NCBI RefSeq assembly: GCF_006716785.1
Contig: NZ_VFPQ01000001.1
Span: 62,001 to 126,000, forward strand
Source: Thermopolyspora flexuosa
GTDB taxonomy: Bacteria; Actinomycetota; Actinomycetes; Streptosporangiales; Streptosporangiaceae
DNA: 64,000 bases
Reading direction: 5' to 3'
The notes below the pieces were generated by a model that made no database searches, was not told the DNA's origin, and worked only from the letters and a program-made list of their open reading frames with translations. Below, in pieces: positions 54,344-63,190 of this stretch (the stretch's first letter is position 1; every line of letters begins with the position of its first letter). The position numbers were made by a program, and so were the translations under genes.

Positions 54344-54773
54344 GTGCGAAGGAACTCGTCGCCGCGGCCGTCGCCGGCGTCATGACCATCGGTTTCGCCG
54401 CAGGCTCCGCCAACGCCACCACACAGACCACCCGGACGGCGGCCACGAAGACCACCCATGCGCAGAGCGCGCCCTACAACATCAGGATCGACTCGCCGCT
54501 GAAGGAAGGCTACCTGCAGGTCGGAGTTGGGAAGTCCACGTCCTTCAAAGCGCTGCACTTCAGGATCGTCGACCGCGCGGATAACACGCGCGTCACCTGG
54601 GCCGAGTTCATCTACCGGGGCACGCGAGCGGCAAGCTCCGCTACGCCCACACCAGGAGCTTCGAAAACGACAGCGGCAAGGGGAAGATCCGCTTCGTCGG
54701 CTACATGAAGGTGCGGGTCTGCGAGGGTGACCCGACCGACCGAACCTGCACCAACTGGAAGAAGTTCCAGTGA
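54344..54773 (+). pseudogene. Secreted protein gene interrupted by two -1 frameshifts
   Basis: AAAGGAGG lies eight bases before the GTG at 54344, but that frame soon stops. Adding one base near 54352 (AA to AAA) joins it to a typical signal peptide, MRRKLVAAAVAGVMTIGF..., ending ANA. This frame runs to about 54620 and then becomes random, while frame +1 from 54618 reads GHASGKLRYAHTRSFENDS and ends at a proper stop with TCTNWKKFQ. Adding one base near 54620 restores it. The repaired protein would be about 143 residues, secreted, with two cysteines near the end (VCEGDPTDRTC). Both shifts lie in short base runs, so either the gene is dead or the sequence has two errors. Confidence 0.65.
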
Positions 54774-55285
54774 CATCCCGGACCGGGCGGCCGAGGGCCG
54801 CGAACGGGCCGCCGGCGCCGCCGTTCCGGACGCCCGGGCGCCCGCCACGCCGCCGGGGACGGCCCGGCGCGATCCGGTCCGGGCCGTCTATGCTGGGACG
54901 ACGCCACGCGGCCGGGAACCGGCCGGCCGATCGCCCGGTGAGGCCGCGCCGCCCGCGCGAACCGTCCCCGGCCGCCGCGGCGAGTGCGCCCCGCGCGGGC
55001 GGCCGGTCCCCGTGCGCCCGCCGTCCACCGCCGGGCCGGTCACCCCGGCGAGGCCGCCGCGCCGCACGCGGCCGGTGCCGCCGGCCGGCGCGGGCATGCC
55101 GCACCACGTCGCCGCGGAGGGGTGGCAAGCGACAAGGAGCGTATTCCCGTTGGGACTTTCGCCCCTTTAGATCCTTTTTGTGGTCATGCAGATTCGCAGG
55201 TGGTGGTGCCGCCGGTGCGGATGCGTCGTCGGCGGCGTGCGACCTTCGCTAACCCTCACGCATCCATCCCGATCGGAGTGACGGC
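54774..55285. other. 512-base region with no supported gene
   Basis: Frames here are proline/arginine-rich and lack ribosome sites. An AT-richer stretch with CCCCTTTAGATCCTTTTT at about 55162-55180 precedes the gallate dioxygenase gene and may hold its promoter. No repeat or RNA gene was found. Confidence 0.4.
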
Positions 55286-56578
55286 ATGGCCAAGATCGTA
55301 GGCGGAATCGCTGCGTCGCACACGCCGACCATCGGTTTCGCCAAGGACGCGCGCAAGCAGCACGAACCGGGCTGGGCGCCGATCTTCGAAGGCTTCGAGA
55401 AGATCCGGGAGTGGCTCGCCCGGCAGCGGGTCGACGTCCTGTTCATGACCTACAACGATCACATCACCTCGTTCTTCTTCGATCACTACTCGGCCTTCGC
55501 GCTCGGGGTCGACGAGATCTACCACCCCGCGGACGAGGGCGGTAAGCCGCGTGAGGTCCCGCCGGTGAAGGGGCACGCCGAGCTCGCCCGGCACATCGGG
55601 TACGCGCTCATGGCCGACGAGTTCGACATGTCGTTCTTCCAGGGCAAGCCGCTCGACCACGGCATCCTGTCGCCGCTGTCGGTGATCGGCGACGAGACCG
55701 GCCGGTGGCACGGCAGCATCGTCCCGCTGCAGGTCGGCGTGCTGCAGCTCCCGATCCCGAGCGCCCGGCGGTGCTACAGGCTCGGCAGGTCGCTGCGCAA
55801 GGCGATCCAGAGCTTCCCCGACGACGACCTGCGCGTCGCGATCGTGGCCACCGGCGGCATGTCCCACCAGGTGCACGGTGAGCGGGCCGGCTTCCTCAAC
55901 GAGGAGTGGGACAACGAGTTCATCCGCCTGCTGGAGACCGAGCCGGAGAAGCTCGCCGACATGCGCGTCGCCGAGTACGCGCGGCTCGGCGGCATGGAGG
56001 GCGCGGAGGTCATCACCTGGCTGATCATGCGCGGTGCGCTCTCCGACACGGTGACCAAGGTGCACCAGCAGACCTACGCCCCGTCGGTCACCAACATCGC
56101 CACCCTGATCTTCGAGGACATCGGCGACGAGCCCGACCCGAAGGAGATCGCCGAGTACCGCGAGCACATCTACGCCCAGCTCAAGGGCGCCGAGGAGCTG
56201 CCCGGCACCTACCCGTACACGCTCGAGCGCAGCCGCAAGGGCTTCCGCGTCAACGACTTCCTGCACCGGCTGATCGAGCCCGCGCACCGCGAGCGGTTCG
56301 TCAACGACTTCGAGGCGCTCGCCGACGAGTACGGCCTGACCGAGGAGGAGAAGGACCTGATCCGGCGCCGCGACTGGATCGGGCTCATCCGGTACGGCGC
56401 GATCTTCTTCGTGCTGGAGAAGATGGCCGCCGTGCTCGGCGTCTCCAACCCGGAGGTGTACGCGGCGTTCCGCGGCGAGACCCTCGAGCAGTTCCTCGCC
56501 ACCCGCAAGGTCGCGATGACCTACGGCGTCGGCGCGGGCGGCAAGACCGGCGGCGAGCGGCAGGAGTCCGGCTCCTGA
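55286..56578 (+). CDS. Gallate dioxygenase (fused LigB-LigA type extradiol dioxygenase)
   Basis: The 430-residue enzyme has a LigB-type catalytic domain (1-285) and a LigA-like helical domain (about 300-415) in one chain, the architecture of gallate dioxygenases (GalA/DesB). Iron ligands are His12 (AASHTPTIG), His59 (YNDHITSFF) and a Glu near 238-241; His124 and His194 (GGMSHQVHG) are the second-sphere acid/base residues. It would cleave the ring of gallate to oxalomesaconate. A LigM-like O-demethylase is encoded 20 kb upstream. Protocatechuate is an alternative substrate. It appears to be a single-gene unit here. Confidence 0.85.
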   Translation: MAKIVGGIAASHTPTIGFAKDARKQHEPGWAPIFEGFEKIREWLARQRVDVLFMTYNDHITSFFFDHYSAFALGVDEIYHPADEGGKPREVPPVKGHAELARHIGYALMADEFDMSFFQGKPLDHGILSPLSVIGDETGRWHGSIVPLQVGVLQLPIPSARRCYRLGRSLRKAIQSFPDDDLRVAIVATGGMSHQVHGERAGFLNEEWDNEFIRLLETEPEKLADMRVAEYARLGGMEGAEVITWLIMRGALSDTVTKVHQQTYAPSVTNIATLIFEDIGDEPDPKEIAEYREHIYAQLKGAEELPGTYPYTLERSRKGFRVNDFLHRLIEPAHRERFVNDFEALADEYGLTEEEKDLIRRRDWIGLIRYGAIFFVLEKMAAVLGVSNPEVYAAFRGETLEQFLATRKVAMTYGVGAGGKTGGERQESGS

Positions 56579-56717
56579 TTCCCGCCCGGTACGGCCGGCA
56601 CGCGCGGCGGTCGTGCCGGCCGTACCGGCCGGACGGGCCGGACGGGCCGATCGCGGCGGCGCCCGGCCCGTCGCCTGCCAGGAACATAACCGGCAGCATG
56701 GACGTTCTCCACAAAGT

Positions 56718-56737
56718 GGTTGATAATTCAATCAACC
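56718..56737. promoter_or_regulatory. MarR-like operator before the pirin gene
   Basis: GGTTGAT (56718-56724) and ATCAACC (56731-56737) are perfect arms around AATTCA. TTGA/TCAA cores of this kind are bound by MarR-family proteins, and a MarR gene lies just downstream of the pirin gene. Confidence 0.55.
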
Positions 56738-56753
56738 TGGAAAGGGGAACACC

Positions 56754-57740
56754 ATGCCCGCGATCACAGCCGACACCCTCACCCTCCCGCGGATCCCCGC
56801 GCCCGACCCCGCCGTCGTCGAGCAGCGCCCGGTACGGCAGGTGACCACCGCCCCGAGCGGCCTCGAGGGCGAGGGCTTCCCGGTACGGCGGGCCTTCGCC
56901 GGCGTGTCCTTCGCCGACCTCGACCCGTTCATCCACATGGACCAGATGGGCGAGGTGGAGTACGCCCCGGGCGAGCCGAAGGGCACGCCCTGGCACCCGC
57001 ACCGCGGCTTCGAGACCGTCACGTACATGATCGACGGGATCTTCGAGCACCAGGACTCGCACGGCGGCGGCGGTGTGATCACCAACGGCGACACCCAGTG
57101 GATGACCGCGGGCGCCGGCATCCTCCACATCGAGCGGCCGCCCGAGCACCTCGTCGCCTCCGGCGGGCTGTTCCACGGCATCCAGCTCTGGGTGAACCTG
57201 CCGCGGGCGAACAAGTTCAACCCGCCGCGCTACCAGGACATCCGCGGCAAGGAGGCGGTGCTGCTCTCCTCCGACGACGGCGGCACGCTGCTGCGGCTGA
57301 TCGCGGGCGAGGTCGCCGGGCACACCGGCCCGGGCGCCACGTTCACCCCGATCACCATGATCCACGCCACGGTGAGCCCCGGGGCGCGGCTGAGCATGCC
57401 GTGGAACCCCGGCTTCAACGCGCTCGCCTACGTCCTCGCCGGGCGGGGCGCGGCCGGGGTGGACCGGCGGCCCGTCCACAAGGGGCAGCTCGCCGTGTTC
57501 GGCCCGGGCGGGGCGATCACGCTGTCCGCCGACCGCACCCAGTCCTCGGCCGAGCCGAACCTCGAGGTGCTGCTGCTCGGCGGCCGCCCGATCCGCGAGC
57601 CCGTGGTGCACTACGGCCCGTTCGTGATGAACACCAAGGCCGAGATCATCCAGGCGATCGAGGACTACCAGGCGGGCCGGTTCGGCGTCATCCCCGCCGA
57701 GCGCATGCCGCACACCGGCGGCGAGGCCCCGCCCGCCTGA
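56754..57740 (+). CDS. Pirin family protein
   Basis: The 328-residue bicupin has the pirin metal motif HPHRGFETVTYMIDG (first His near residue 82, with a later His and Glu in ILHIERPPEH) and the C-terminal cupin with LEVLLLGGRPIREPVVHYGPFVMN. AAAGGGGA precedes the ATG. Bacterial pirins can be quercetinases or regulators of central metabolism. Upstream is a MarR-like operator and the convergent downstream gene encodes a MarR regulator, which suggests control by phenolic or oxidative compounds. Confidence 0.93.
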   Translation: MPAITADTLTLPRIPAPDPAVVEQRPVRQVTTAPSGLEGEGFPVRRAFAGVSFADLDPFIHMDQMGEVEYAPGEPKGTPWHPHRGFETVTYMIDGIFEHQDSHGGGGVITNGDTQWMTAGAGILHIERPPEHLVASGGLFHGIQLWVNLPRANKFNPPRYQDIRGKEAVLLSSDDGGTLLRLIAGEVAGHTGPGATFTPITMIHATVSPGARLSMPWNPGFNALAYVLAGRGAAGVDRRPVHKGQLAVFGPGGAITLSADRTQSSAEPNLEVLLLGGRPIREPVVHYGPFVMNTKAEIIQAIEDYQAGRFGVIPAERMPHTGGEAPPA

Positions 57741-57750
57741 TCACGTGGGC

Positions 57751-58248
57751 TCAGCGCCCGTCGCCCGCGGCGAGCGTGTGGAGCGTCTCGGTGGCGCGCC
57801 GCAGCCAGTCCGCGATCACCTCGAGCTCGGCCTCCGAGTAGCGGGCGTGCAGCGCCAGCATCGCGGCGCGGATGTTCTCAGGTAAGGCGGAGGCCGGGGC
57901 GGCGTCGGTGAGCTCGGCCGGCCGTACCACGACCTTGCGCCGGTCGGCCGGGTGCGGGGCGCGGGTCACCAGGCCGCGCGCCTCCAGCCGGTCGATGAGC
58001 GCGGTGACCGATCCCGTGGCGAGCCGGAGGCACTGCGCGATCTCGCCGGGCGTCATCGGCCCCTCGATGCGCAGCAGCATGTACGCCTGGAAGTCGTTCG
58101 GTCCCAGGCCGAAGCCCACCGACAGGGCGTGCAGCAGCCGGACCACCCCGGCCGCGAGCCGCAGCCCGCCGTCCTGGATCTCCGCGTAGCAGTGCTCCCG
58201 GGAGCGCACGGGGCGGTCGCCTCGTGATCTCTCCCGCCCGCTGTCCAT
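57751..58248 (-). CDS. MarR-family transcriptional regulator
   Basis: The 165-residue protein has the MarR winged helix: DFQAYMLLRIEGPMTPGEIAQCLRLATGSVTALIDRLEARGLVTRAPHPADRRKV spans about residues 60-115, with the conserved DRR of the wing. It is divergent from the MMPL exporter gene, and a perfect operator lies between them. It probably represses the exporter and itself, and perhaps the pirin gene, until a small phenolic or drug-like ligand binds. Confidence 0.92.
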   Translation of the reverse strand: MDSGRERSRGDRPVRSREHCYAEIQDGGLRLAAGVVRLLHALSVGFGLGPNDFQAYMLLRIEGPMTPGEIAQCLRLATGSVTALIDRLEARGLVTRAPHPADRRKVVVRPAELTDAAPASALPENIRAAMLALHARYSEAELEVIADWLRRATETLHTLAAGDGR

Positions 58249-58352
58249 TCGTCTCCCTAGGTGTCGCCCGCAATTTTAGGGGCAGCACATCCGTCGGCCG
58301 GTCGGTCGGTACCCCCTCGCGTACCCGAGGCGGGGACCGTGTAGGTTGGTCC

Positions 58353-58367
58353 TCTCGAAAATCGAGA
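58353..58367. promoter_or_regulatory. Perfect inverted repeat TCTCGA-AAA-TCGAGA
   Basis: A 15-base operator-like palindrome with six-base arms lies between the MarR gene and the MMPL exporter gene, 32 bases before the exporter start. It is the probable binding site of the MarR protein. Confidence 0.6.
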
Positions 58368-58398
58368 TATTCGCTTCTCTAACGTCGAAGGGAAACCG

Positions 58399-60567
58399 AT
58401 GACCACCGACGACGCCCCGGGCGGGCGAACCGCGACCCTGCCCGCCCCCGCACCGGAGCGGAGCAGGACCCGGCGGCACCGCTGGTGGTACGGCGCGGCC
58501 GCGCTCCTCGCCCTCGTCTGGCTGTTCGGCGTCGGGCCGCTCGGCGCGTTCATGGGCAAGCTCACCGAGGTGCAGACGAACGACCAGGCGAGCTTCCTGC
58601 CGATCAGCGCCGAGTCGACCGAGGTGACCGAGGCGCGCAAGGCGTTCCAGGGCACCGCGTCGATACCCGCCATCGTCGTCTACTCCGACTCCGCGGCGAT
58701 GGGCCCGGAGCGGCTCGGCCAGATCGCGCAGGACGCGCAGCGCATCGCGCGGGAGCCGTACGTCGCCGGGCGGATCGCCGGTCCGATTCCCGGCACCGAG
58801 GACCGGAGCGTCGCCCAGCTCATCGTCCCCCTGACGAACGAGGGCAACGTCGGCGACCACGTGGAGAGCCTGCGCGAGCTGCTCGGCAACACCGCCGCGC
58901 AGGGCGCCACCGTGCAGGTCGCCGGTCCGGCCGCGCTCAGCGCCGACCTCAAGGCCGCGTTCGGCGGGGTGGACGGCACGCTGCTCGCGGTCGCGCTCGG
59001 CGCGGTGCTGATCATCCTGATCCTCGTCTACCGGTCGCCGCTGCTGCCGCTCGTCGTCATCCTCGGCGCGATGCTCGCGCTCGTGCTCGCCGCCGCGGTC
59101 GTCTACCTGGTGGCCGACGCGGGCTGGATCGAGCTGAACGGCCAGAGCCAGGGCATCCTGTTCATCCTCGTCGTCGGCGCGTGCACCGACTACGCGCTGC
59201 TGCTCGTGGCCCGCTACCGGGAGGCGCTGCAGGAGCACGAGCGGCCGATCGACGCGATCCGGGTCGCGGTGCGCGGCACCTACGAGCCGATCCTCGCCTC
59301 CGGCGGCACGGTGATCCTCGGCGTGCTCTGCCTGCTCGCCAGCGACCTCGCGTCGAACCGCGGCCTCGGGCCGGTCGCCGCGCTCGGCATCGCCGCCGCG
59401 CTCATCGCCGCGTTCACCTTCCTGCCCGCGGTGTTGCTGCTGCTCGGCCGGGCCGCGTTCTGGCCGCTCATGCCGCGGCCGTCCGCCGGCCGGGCCATGG
59501 CCGGCACCACCGAGGAGATCGTGCGCGAGCACCGGCTGTGGGGGCGGGTCGCCTCCGCGGTGCGCGCCCGGCCGCGGCTCTGGTGGGTCGGCACCGTGGT
59601 GGTGCTCGCCGCCGCCGCGGCGTTCGTGCCGCAGCTCCGCGCCGAGGGCACCTCGCAGTTCGACGTGTTCCGCACCGAGGTCGAGGCGGTCGCGGGCCAG
59701 CGCACCCTGGAGCGCGGCTTCGGTACGGCGAGCTCCGCCAACCCGGCGGTCATCATCGCGAGCGCGGACAAGGTGGCCGAGGTGACCGAGGCCGCCAAGG
59801 GTGTGACGGGCGTCACCGCGGTCACGCCGTACGCCGAGGGCGAGGGCGCCGAGCCGAAGGTGGTGGACGGCCGGGTGATGCTCAACGCCACGCTCGCCGA
59901 GCCGGCCGAGTCGAAGGCCGCGGTCGAGATCGTGCGCGACCTGCGGGCCGCGGTGCACGCGGTGCCCGGCGCGGACGCCAAGGTGGGCGGGATCACCGCG
60001 GTGAACCTCGACACCCTCGACACCGCCTCGCGTGACCTGCGGGTGGTGATCCCGCTCGTGCTCGGGGTGGTGCTGCTCGTGCTGATCGTGCTGCTGCGCG
60101 CGCTCGTCGCCCCGCTGCTGCTCATCGCCACCACCGTGCTGTCGTTCGCGTCGGCGCTCGGCGTGGGCGCGCTCGTGTTCAACCACGTGCTCGACCTGCC
60201 GGGCGCGGATCCCGGGGTGCCGCTGTACGCGTTCGTGTTCCTGGTGGCGCTGGGGATCGACTACAACATCTTCATCATGACCCGGGCCCGGGAGGAGACG
60301 ATCCGGCACGGGCACCGGGACGGCATGATCCGCGCCCTCACCCTCACCGGCGGCGTGATCACCTCGGCCGGCGTGGTGCTCGCGGCCACGTTCGCGGCGC
60401 TCGCCGTACTGCCGCTGCTCTTCCTGCTCCAGCTCGCCTTCCTCGTCGCGTTCGGCGTGCTGCTCGACGCGCTGGTCGTGCGCTCGCTGCTGGTTCCGGC
60501 CCTGTCGCTCGACGTGGGGCGGACCATGTGGTGGCCGAGCCGCCTGGCCCGATCCCGGAAGTCCTGA
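58399..60567 (+). CDS. MMPL-family RND transporter
   Basis: The 722-residue membrane protein has 11-12 membrane segments in two repeats, each with a large external loop (about 60-200 and 400-540), and the MMPL signature regions GACTDYALLLVARYREALQ and ALGIDYNIFIMTRAREET with the proton-relay Asp-Tyr pairs. MMPL proteins export lipids, siderophores or toxic compounds by proton antiport. The divergent MarR regulator and operator suggest inducible efflux. Confidence 0.93.
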   Translation: MTTDDAPGGRTATLPAPAPERSRTRRHRWWYGAAALLALVWLFGVGPLGAFMGKLTEVQTNDQASFLPISAESTEVTEARKAFQGTASIPAIVVYSDSAAMGPERLGQIAQDAQRIAREPYVAGRIAGPIPGTEDRSVAQLIVPLTNEGNVGDHVESLRELLGNTAAQGATVQVAGPAALSADLKAAFGGVDGTLLAVALGAVLIILILVYRSPLLPLVVILGAMLALVLAAAVVYLVADAGWIELNGQSQGILFILVVGACTDYALLLVARYREALQEHERPIDAIRVAVRGTYEPILASGGTVILGVLCLLASDLASNRGLGPVAALGIAAALIAAFTFLPAVLLLLGRAAFWPLMPRPSAGRAMAGTTEEIVREHRLWGRVASAVRARPRLWWVGTVVVLAAAAAFVPQLRAEGTSQFDVFRTEVEAVAGQRTLERGFGTASSANPAVIIASADKVAEVTEAAKGVTGVTAVTPYAEGEGAEPKVVDGRVMLNATLAEPAESKAAVEIVRDLRAAVHAVPGADAKVGGITAVNLDTLDTASRDLRVVIPLVLGVVLLVLIVLLRALVAPLLLIATTVLSFASALGVGALVFNHVLDLPGADPGVPLYAFVFLVALGIDYNIFIMTRAREETIRHGHRDGMIRALTLTGGVITSAGVVLAATFAALAVLPLLFLLQLAFLVAFGVLLDALVVRSLLVPALSLDVGRTMWWPSRLARSRKS

Positions 60568-60610
60568 CAACGCCGTTTACGGCAGCGAATAATTCGGAAG
60601 ATCACAGAAA

Positions 60611-60649
60611 ACTTTCGGCCGCTCGACCCGTAGGTCGGCGGCCGAAAGT
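60611..60649. terminator. Strong terminator after the MMPL gene
   Basis: ACTTTCGGCCG (60611-60621) pairs with CGGCCGAAAGT (60639-60649) and the inner TCGACC with GGTCG, leaving a CGTA loop and one mismatch. It is flanked by AAAA and CGTTTCT. Confidence 0.8.
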
Positions 60650-60768
60650 CGTTTCTCCGTGCCGGCCTGCGCGAACGCTGGGGAGGACGCCGTGAAACTC
60701 TCAGTCGAACCCGGGTATTCATGTGAATGATTAGCAACAGTTATGTTACGGAGATATTTCTGAGAGTG

Positions 60769-60824
60769 TTGACAGGTCGTGAAGTCGGTCCGATACTTTC
60801 GAGCTAGCTCCGATAGTTTTCGAT
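60769..60824 (+). promoter_or_regulatory. Xylanase promoter with two XlnR-type operators
   Basis: TTGACA (60769-60774) and GATACT (60792-60797) are separated by 17 bases, an unusually good vegetative promoter. CGATACTTTCG (60791-60801) covers the -10 region and CGATAGTTTTCG (60811-60822) lies just after it. Both resemble the CGAAACTTTCG motif of LacI-type xylan repressors in Streptomyces. Repression without xylan sugars is the likely control. The transcript would carry a leader of about 200 bases. Confidence 0.6.
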
Positions 60825-61011
60825 ACGCCGGCACATCGAGCACGTCGGACGAGTCACGCGCCACGTCGGTTTTCCGCCGCACGCCGCGCAGAGCGGCCGG
60901 AGAACCCCCGCGTGTCCGCGGCATCGGTGCCGGTCCGTCGTTCGCCGCCGACCGCGCGCCGGGTCGCGACACGCCAGCCCCCATCGGCCCTTCTTCACGA
61001 GGAAGCCGTAC

Positions 61012-62046
61012 ATGAACGAACCCCTCACCATCACGCAGGCCAGGCGCCGCAGACGCCTCGGCCTCCGGCGCATCGTCACCAGTGCCTTCGCCCTGGCACT
61101 CGCCATCGCCGGTGCGCTGCTGCCCGGCACGGCCCACGCCGACACCACCATCACCCAGAACCAGACCGGGTACGACAACGGCTACTTCTACTCGTTCTGG
61201 ACCGACGCGCCCGGGACCGTCTCCATGACCCTCCACTCGGGCGGCAGCTACAGCACCTCGTGGCGGAACACCGGGAACTTCGTCGCCGGCAAGGGCTGGT
61301 CCACCGGCGGACGGCGGACCGTGACCTACAACGCCTCCTTCAACCCGTCGGGTAACGCCTACCTCACGCTCTACGGCTGGACCAGGAACCCGCTCGTCGA
61401 GTACTACATCGTCGAGAGCTGGGGCACCTACCGGCCCACCGGCACCTACAAGGGCACCGTCACCACCGACGGCGGCACGTACGACATCTACGAGACCTGG
61501 CGGTACAACGCGCCGTCCATCGAGGGCACCCGGACCTTCCAGCAGTTCTGGAGCGTCCGGCAGCAGAAGCGGACCAGCGGCACCATCACCATCGGCAACC
61601 ACTTCGACGCCTGGGCCCGCGCCGGCATGAACCTGGGCAGCCACGACTACCAGATCATGGCGACCGAGGGCTACCAGAGCAGCGGTAGCTCCACCGTCTC
61701 CATCAGCGAGGGTGGCAACCCCGGCAACCCGGGTAACCCCGGCAACCCCGGCAACCCCGGTAACCCGGGTAACCCCGGCGGTGGCTGCGTCGCGACCCTC
61801 TCCGCCGGCCAGCAGTGGAGCGACCGCTACAACCTCAACGTCTCGGTCAGCGGCTCGAACAACTGGACGGTCCGGATGGACGTGCCCTACCCGGCCCGCA
61901 TCATCGCCACCTGGAACATCCACGCCCAGTGGCCCGAGTCCCAGGTGCTCATCGCCAGACCCAACGGCAACGGCAACAACTGGGGCGTGACGATCCAGCA
62001 CAACGGCAACTGGACCTGGCCGACGGTCACCTGTACCGCGAACTGA
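61012..62046 (+). CDS. xyn11A: Secreted endo-1,4-beta-xylanase, GH11 with CBM2
   Basis: The 344-residue enzyme has an arginine-rich signal peptide cut after AHA (43), a GH11 jelly-roll domain (44-233) with nucleophile Glu130 ([10 protein letters not shown]) and acid/base Glu219 ([11 protein letters not shown]), a linker of seven Asn-Pro-Gly repeats, and a C-terminal carbohydrate-binding module of family 2 (259-344) closed by Cys259-Cys341. It cuts xylan outside the cell. As I recall, the sequence is that of Xyn11A from Nonomuraea (Thermopolyspora) flexuosa, a thermostable industrial xylanase. The gene is monocistronic, with its own promoter and terminator. Confidence 0.97.
   Translation: MNEPLTITQARRRRRLGLRRIVTSAFALALAIAGALLPGTAHADTTITQNQTGYDNGYFYSFWTDAPGTVSMTLHSGGSYSTSWRNTGNFVAGKGWSTGGRRTVTYNASFNPSGNAYLTLYGWTRNPLVEYYIVESWGTYRPTGTYKGTVTTDGGTYDIYETWRYNAPSIEGTRTFQQFWSVRQQKRTSGTITIGNHFDAWARAGMNLGSHDYQIMATEGYQSSGSSTVSISEGGNPGNPGNPGNPGNPGNPGNPGGGCVATLSAGQQWSDRYNLNVSVSGSNNWTVRMDVPYPARIIATWNIHAQWPESQVLIARPNGNGNNWGVTIQHNGNWTWPTVTCTAN
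61717..61779 (+). repeat. Seven 9-base repeats encoding the Asn-Pro-Gly linker
   Basis: Seven units of AAC-CCS-GGY (AACCCCGGC, AACCCGGGT or AACCCCGGT) encode the flexible linker of the xylanase. Near-identical units allow slippage, so linker length may vary between strains. Confidence 0.9.
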
Positions 62047-62062
62047 GTTCCCGCCCCCCAAA

Positions 62063-62095
62063 GGTGGCGCGGCGGCTCCCGGCCGCCGCGCCACC
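62063..62095 (+). terminator. Terminator after the xylanase gene
   Basis: GGTGGCGCGGCGGC and GCCGCCGCGCCACC are perfect 14-base arms with loop TCCCG, followed by GCGCTTTG. Confidence 0.8.
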
Positions 62096-62112
62096 GCGCT
62101 TTGCCGTGCCGT

Positions 62113-62150
62113 CTCCGCTCGCCGGGAGCGCCCGTTTCCGGCGAGCGGAG
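62113..62150 (-). terminator. Terminator of the convergent beta-lactamase gene
   Basis: CTCCGCTCGCCGG (62113-62125) and CCGGCGAGCGGAG (62138-62150) are perfect 13-base arms, placed ten bases after the beta-lactamase stop on the minus strand. Confidence 0.7.
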
Positions 62151-62160
62151 CGCCTCGACG

Positions 62161-63057
62161 TCAGGACGCGGGCAGCACGCCGAGGCGGGTCAGCAGCTTC
62201 CGGGCGACCGGGATGCGCTTCTCGGCGTCGGCGTCCTTGACGACGTCGATGTTGAGGGCGAACGCGTACACCCTCCCGTCACGCTCCACCCAGCCGACCC
62301 ACCAGCCGATGCCCGGCTCGGTCGCCGAGCCCCAGCCGGTCTTGGCGTAGAGCGTGTACTTCTTGGTCTGCTCGACCTTCACCAGCTCGCGCACGGTCCG
62401 CTGGTGCTTCTTCGCGGCCGGGAGCCGCAGCCGGGCGAGCCGGGACAGGAACCGGGTCTGCTCCACCGCCGAGATCTTCAGCGGCCCGTCGAGCCAGAAC
62501 CGGTCCACCTTCGTGCCGACCTGGCGGTTGCCGTAGCCGAGGCGGTTGAGCCACTGCCGCTCCCGCTTGATGCCGATCCGGCGGGCGAGCGTCTGGAACA
62601 CCGGGACGTTCGACACCTTGATCGCATCCCGCAGGTTCATGTCCCGCTCCCACTCGGGGATCGGCTGCGGCTGCCCGCCGTACGGGATCACCTCGTTCTC
62701 GTCGGCGACGGCGCCGGTCTCCAGCGCGATGAGGGCGTGCGGGATCTTGAAGGTCGAGGCCGGGATCAGCCGCCGGTTCGCCCGCGCCTGGTCGACCACG
62801 ACGGTCCGGTTCCGCGCCACGTCGAGCAGCGCGAACGTGCCGGTCACGCCGGCCTCCCGGAAGACCTTCCGCAGATCGTCGCGGACGACCACCCGGCCGC
62901 CCTCGGCCGCGTGCCCCACGGCCGCCGCGGTCGCGGCCGTACCCGCCCCGGCGTACGCGACACCGCCCGCGAGCGGCACGGACGCCACGGCCAGTACGGC
63001 GGCGCCCAGCATGGCGCGCAGCCGCAGGCCGCGCAGCGGAGGTCGGCGATGACCCAT
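62161..63057 (-). CDS. Class D (OXA-type) beta-lactamase
   Basis: The ATG at 63057 follows AAGGGGG and gives 298 residues with a signal peptide (about 1-36). Class D motifs are complete: STFK (101-104), SNV (149-151), YGN (175-177) and KTGW (239-242), with the GWWVGWVE strand after it. Lys104 would be the carbamylated base. It hydrolyses penicillins or related beta-lactams outside the membrane. The GWWVGW segment and lack of mobile elements suggest a resident chromosomal enzyme. Confidence 0.93.
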   Translation of the reverse strand: MGHRRPPLRGLRLRAMLGAAVLAVASVPLAGGVAYAGAGTAATAAAVGHAAEGGRVVVRDDLRKVFREAGVTGTFALLDVARNRTVVVDQARANRRLIPASTFKIPHALIALETGAVADENEVIPYGGQPQPIPEWERDMNLRDAIKVSNVPVFQTLARRIGIKRERQWLNRLGYGNRQVGTKVDRFWLDGPLKISAVEQTRFLSRLARLRLPAAKKHQRTVRELVKVEQTKKYTLYAKTGWGSATEPGIGWWVGWVERDGRVYAFALNIDVVKDADAEKRIPVARKLLTRLGVLPAS

Positions 63058-63190
63058 CGATGGTCCCCCTTGCTCTTGATCACAAACGAACCCGTCGATC
63101 AGAGCAGGCGGAGGGGCCACTTGTCCACCCAATATGAAGATTCGTCATGTTTGGTGTGGATATGGCGACCCCGTGCGGCCGTTCCGGGCG

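Noticed and set aside
61717-61779. Regular repeats as a CRISPR array
   Set aside because: They are contiguous 9-base units in frame within the xylanase gene and encode its linker; there are no spacers.
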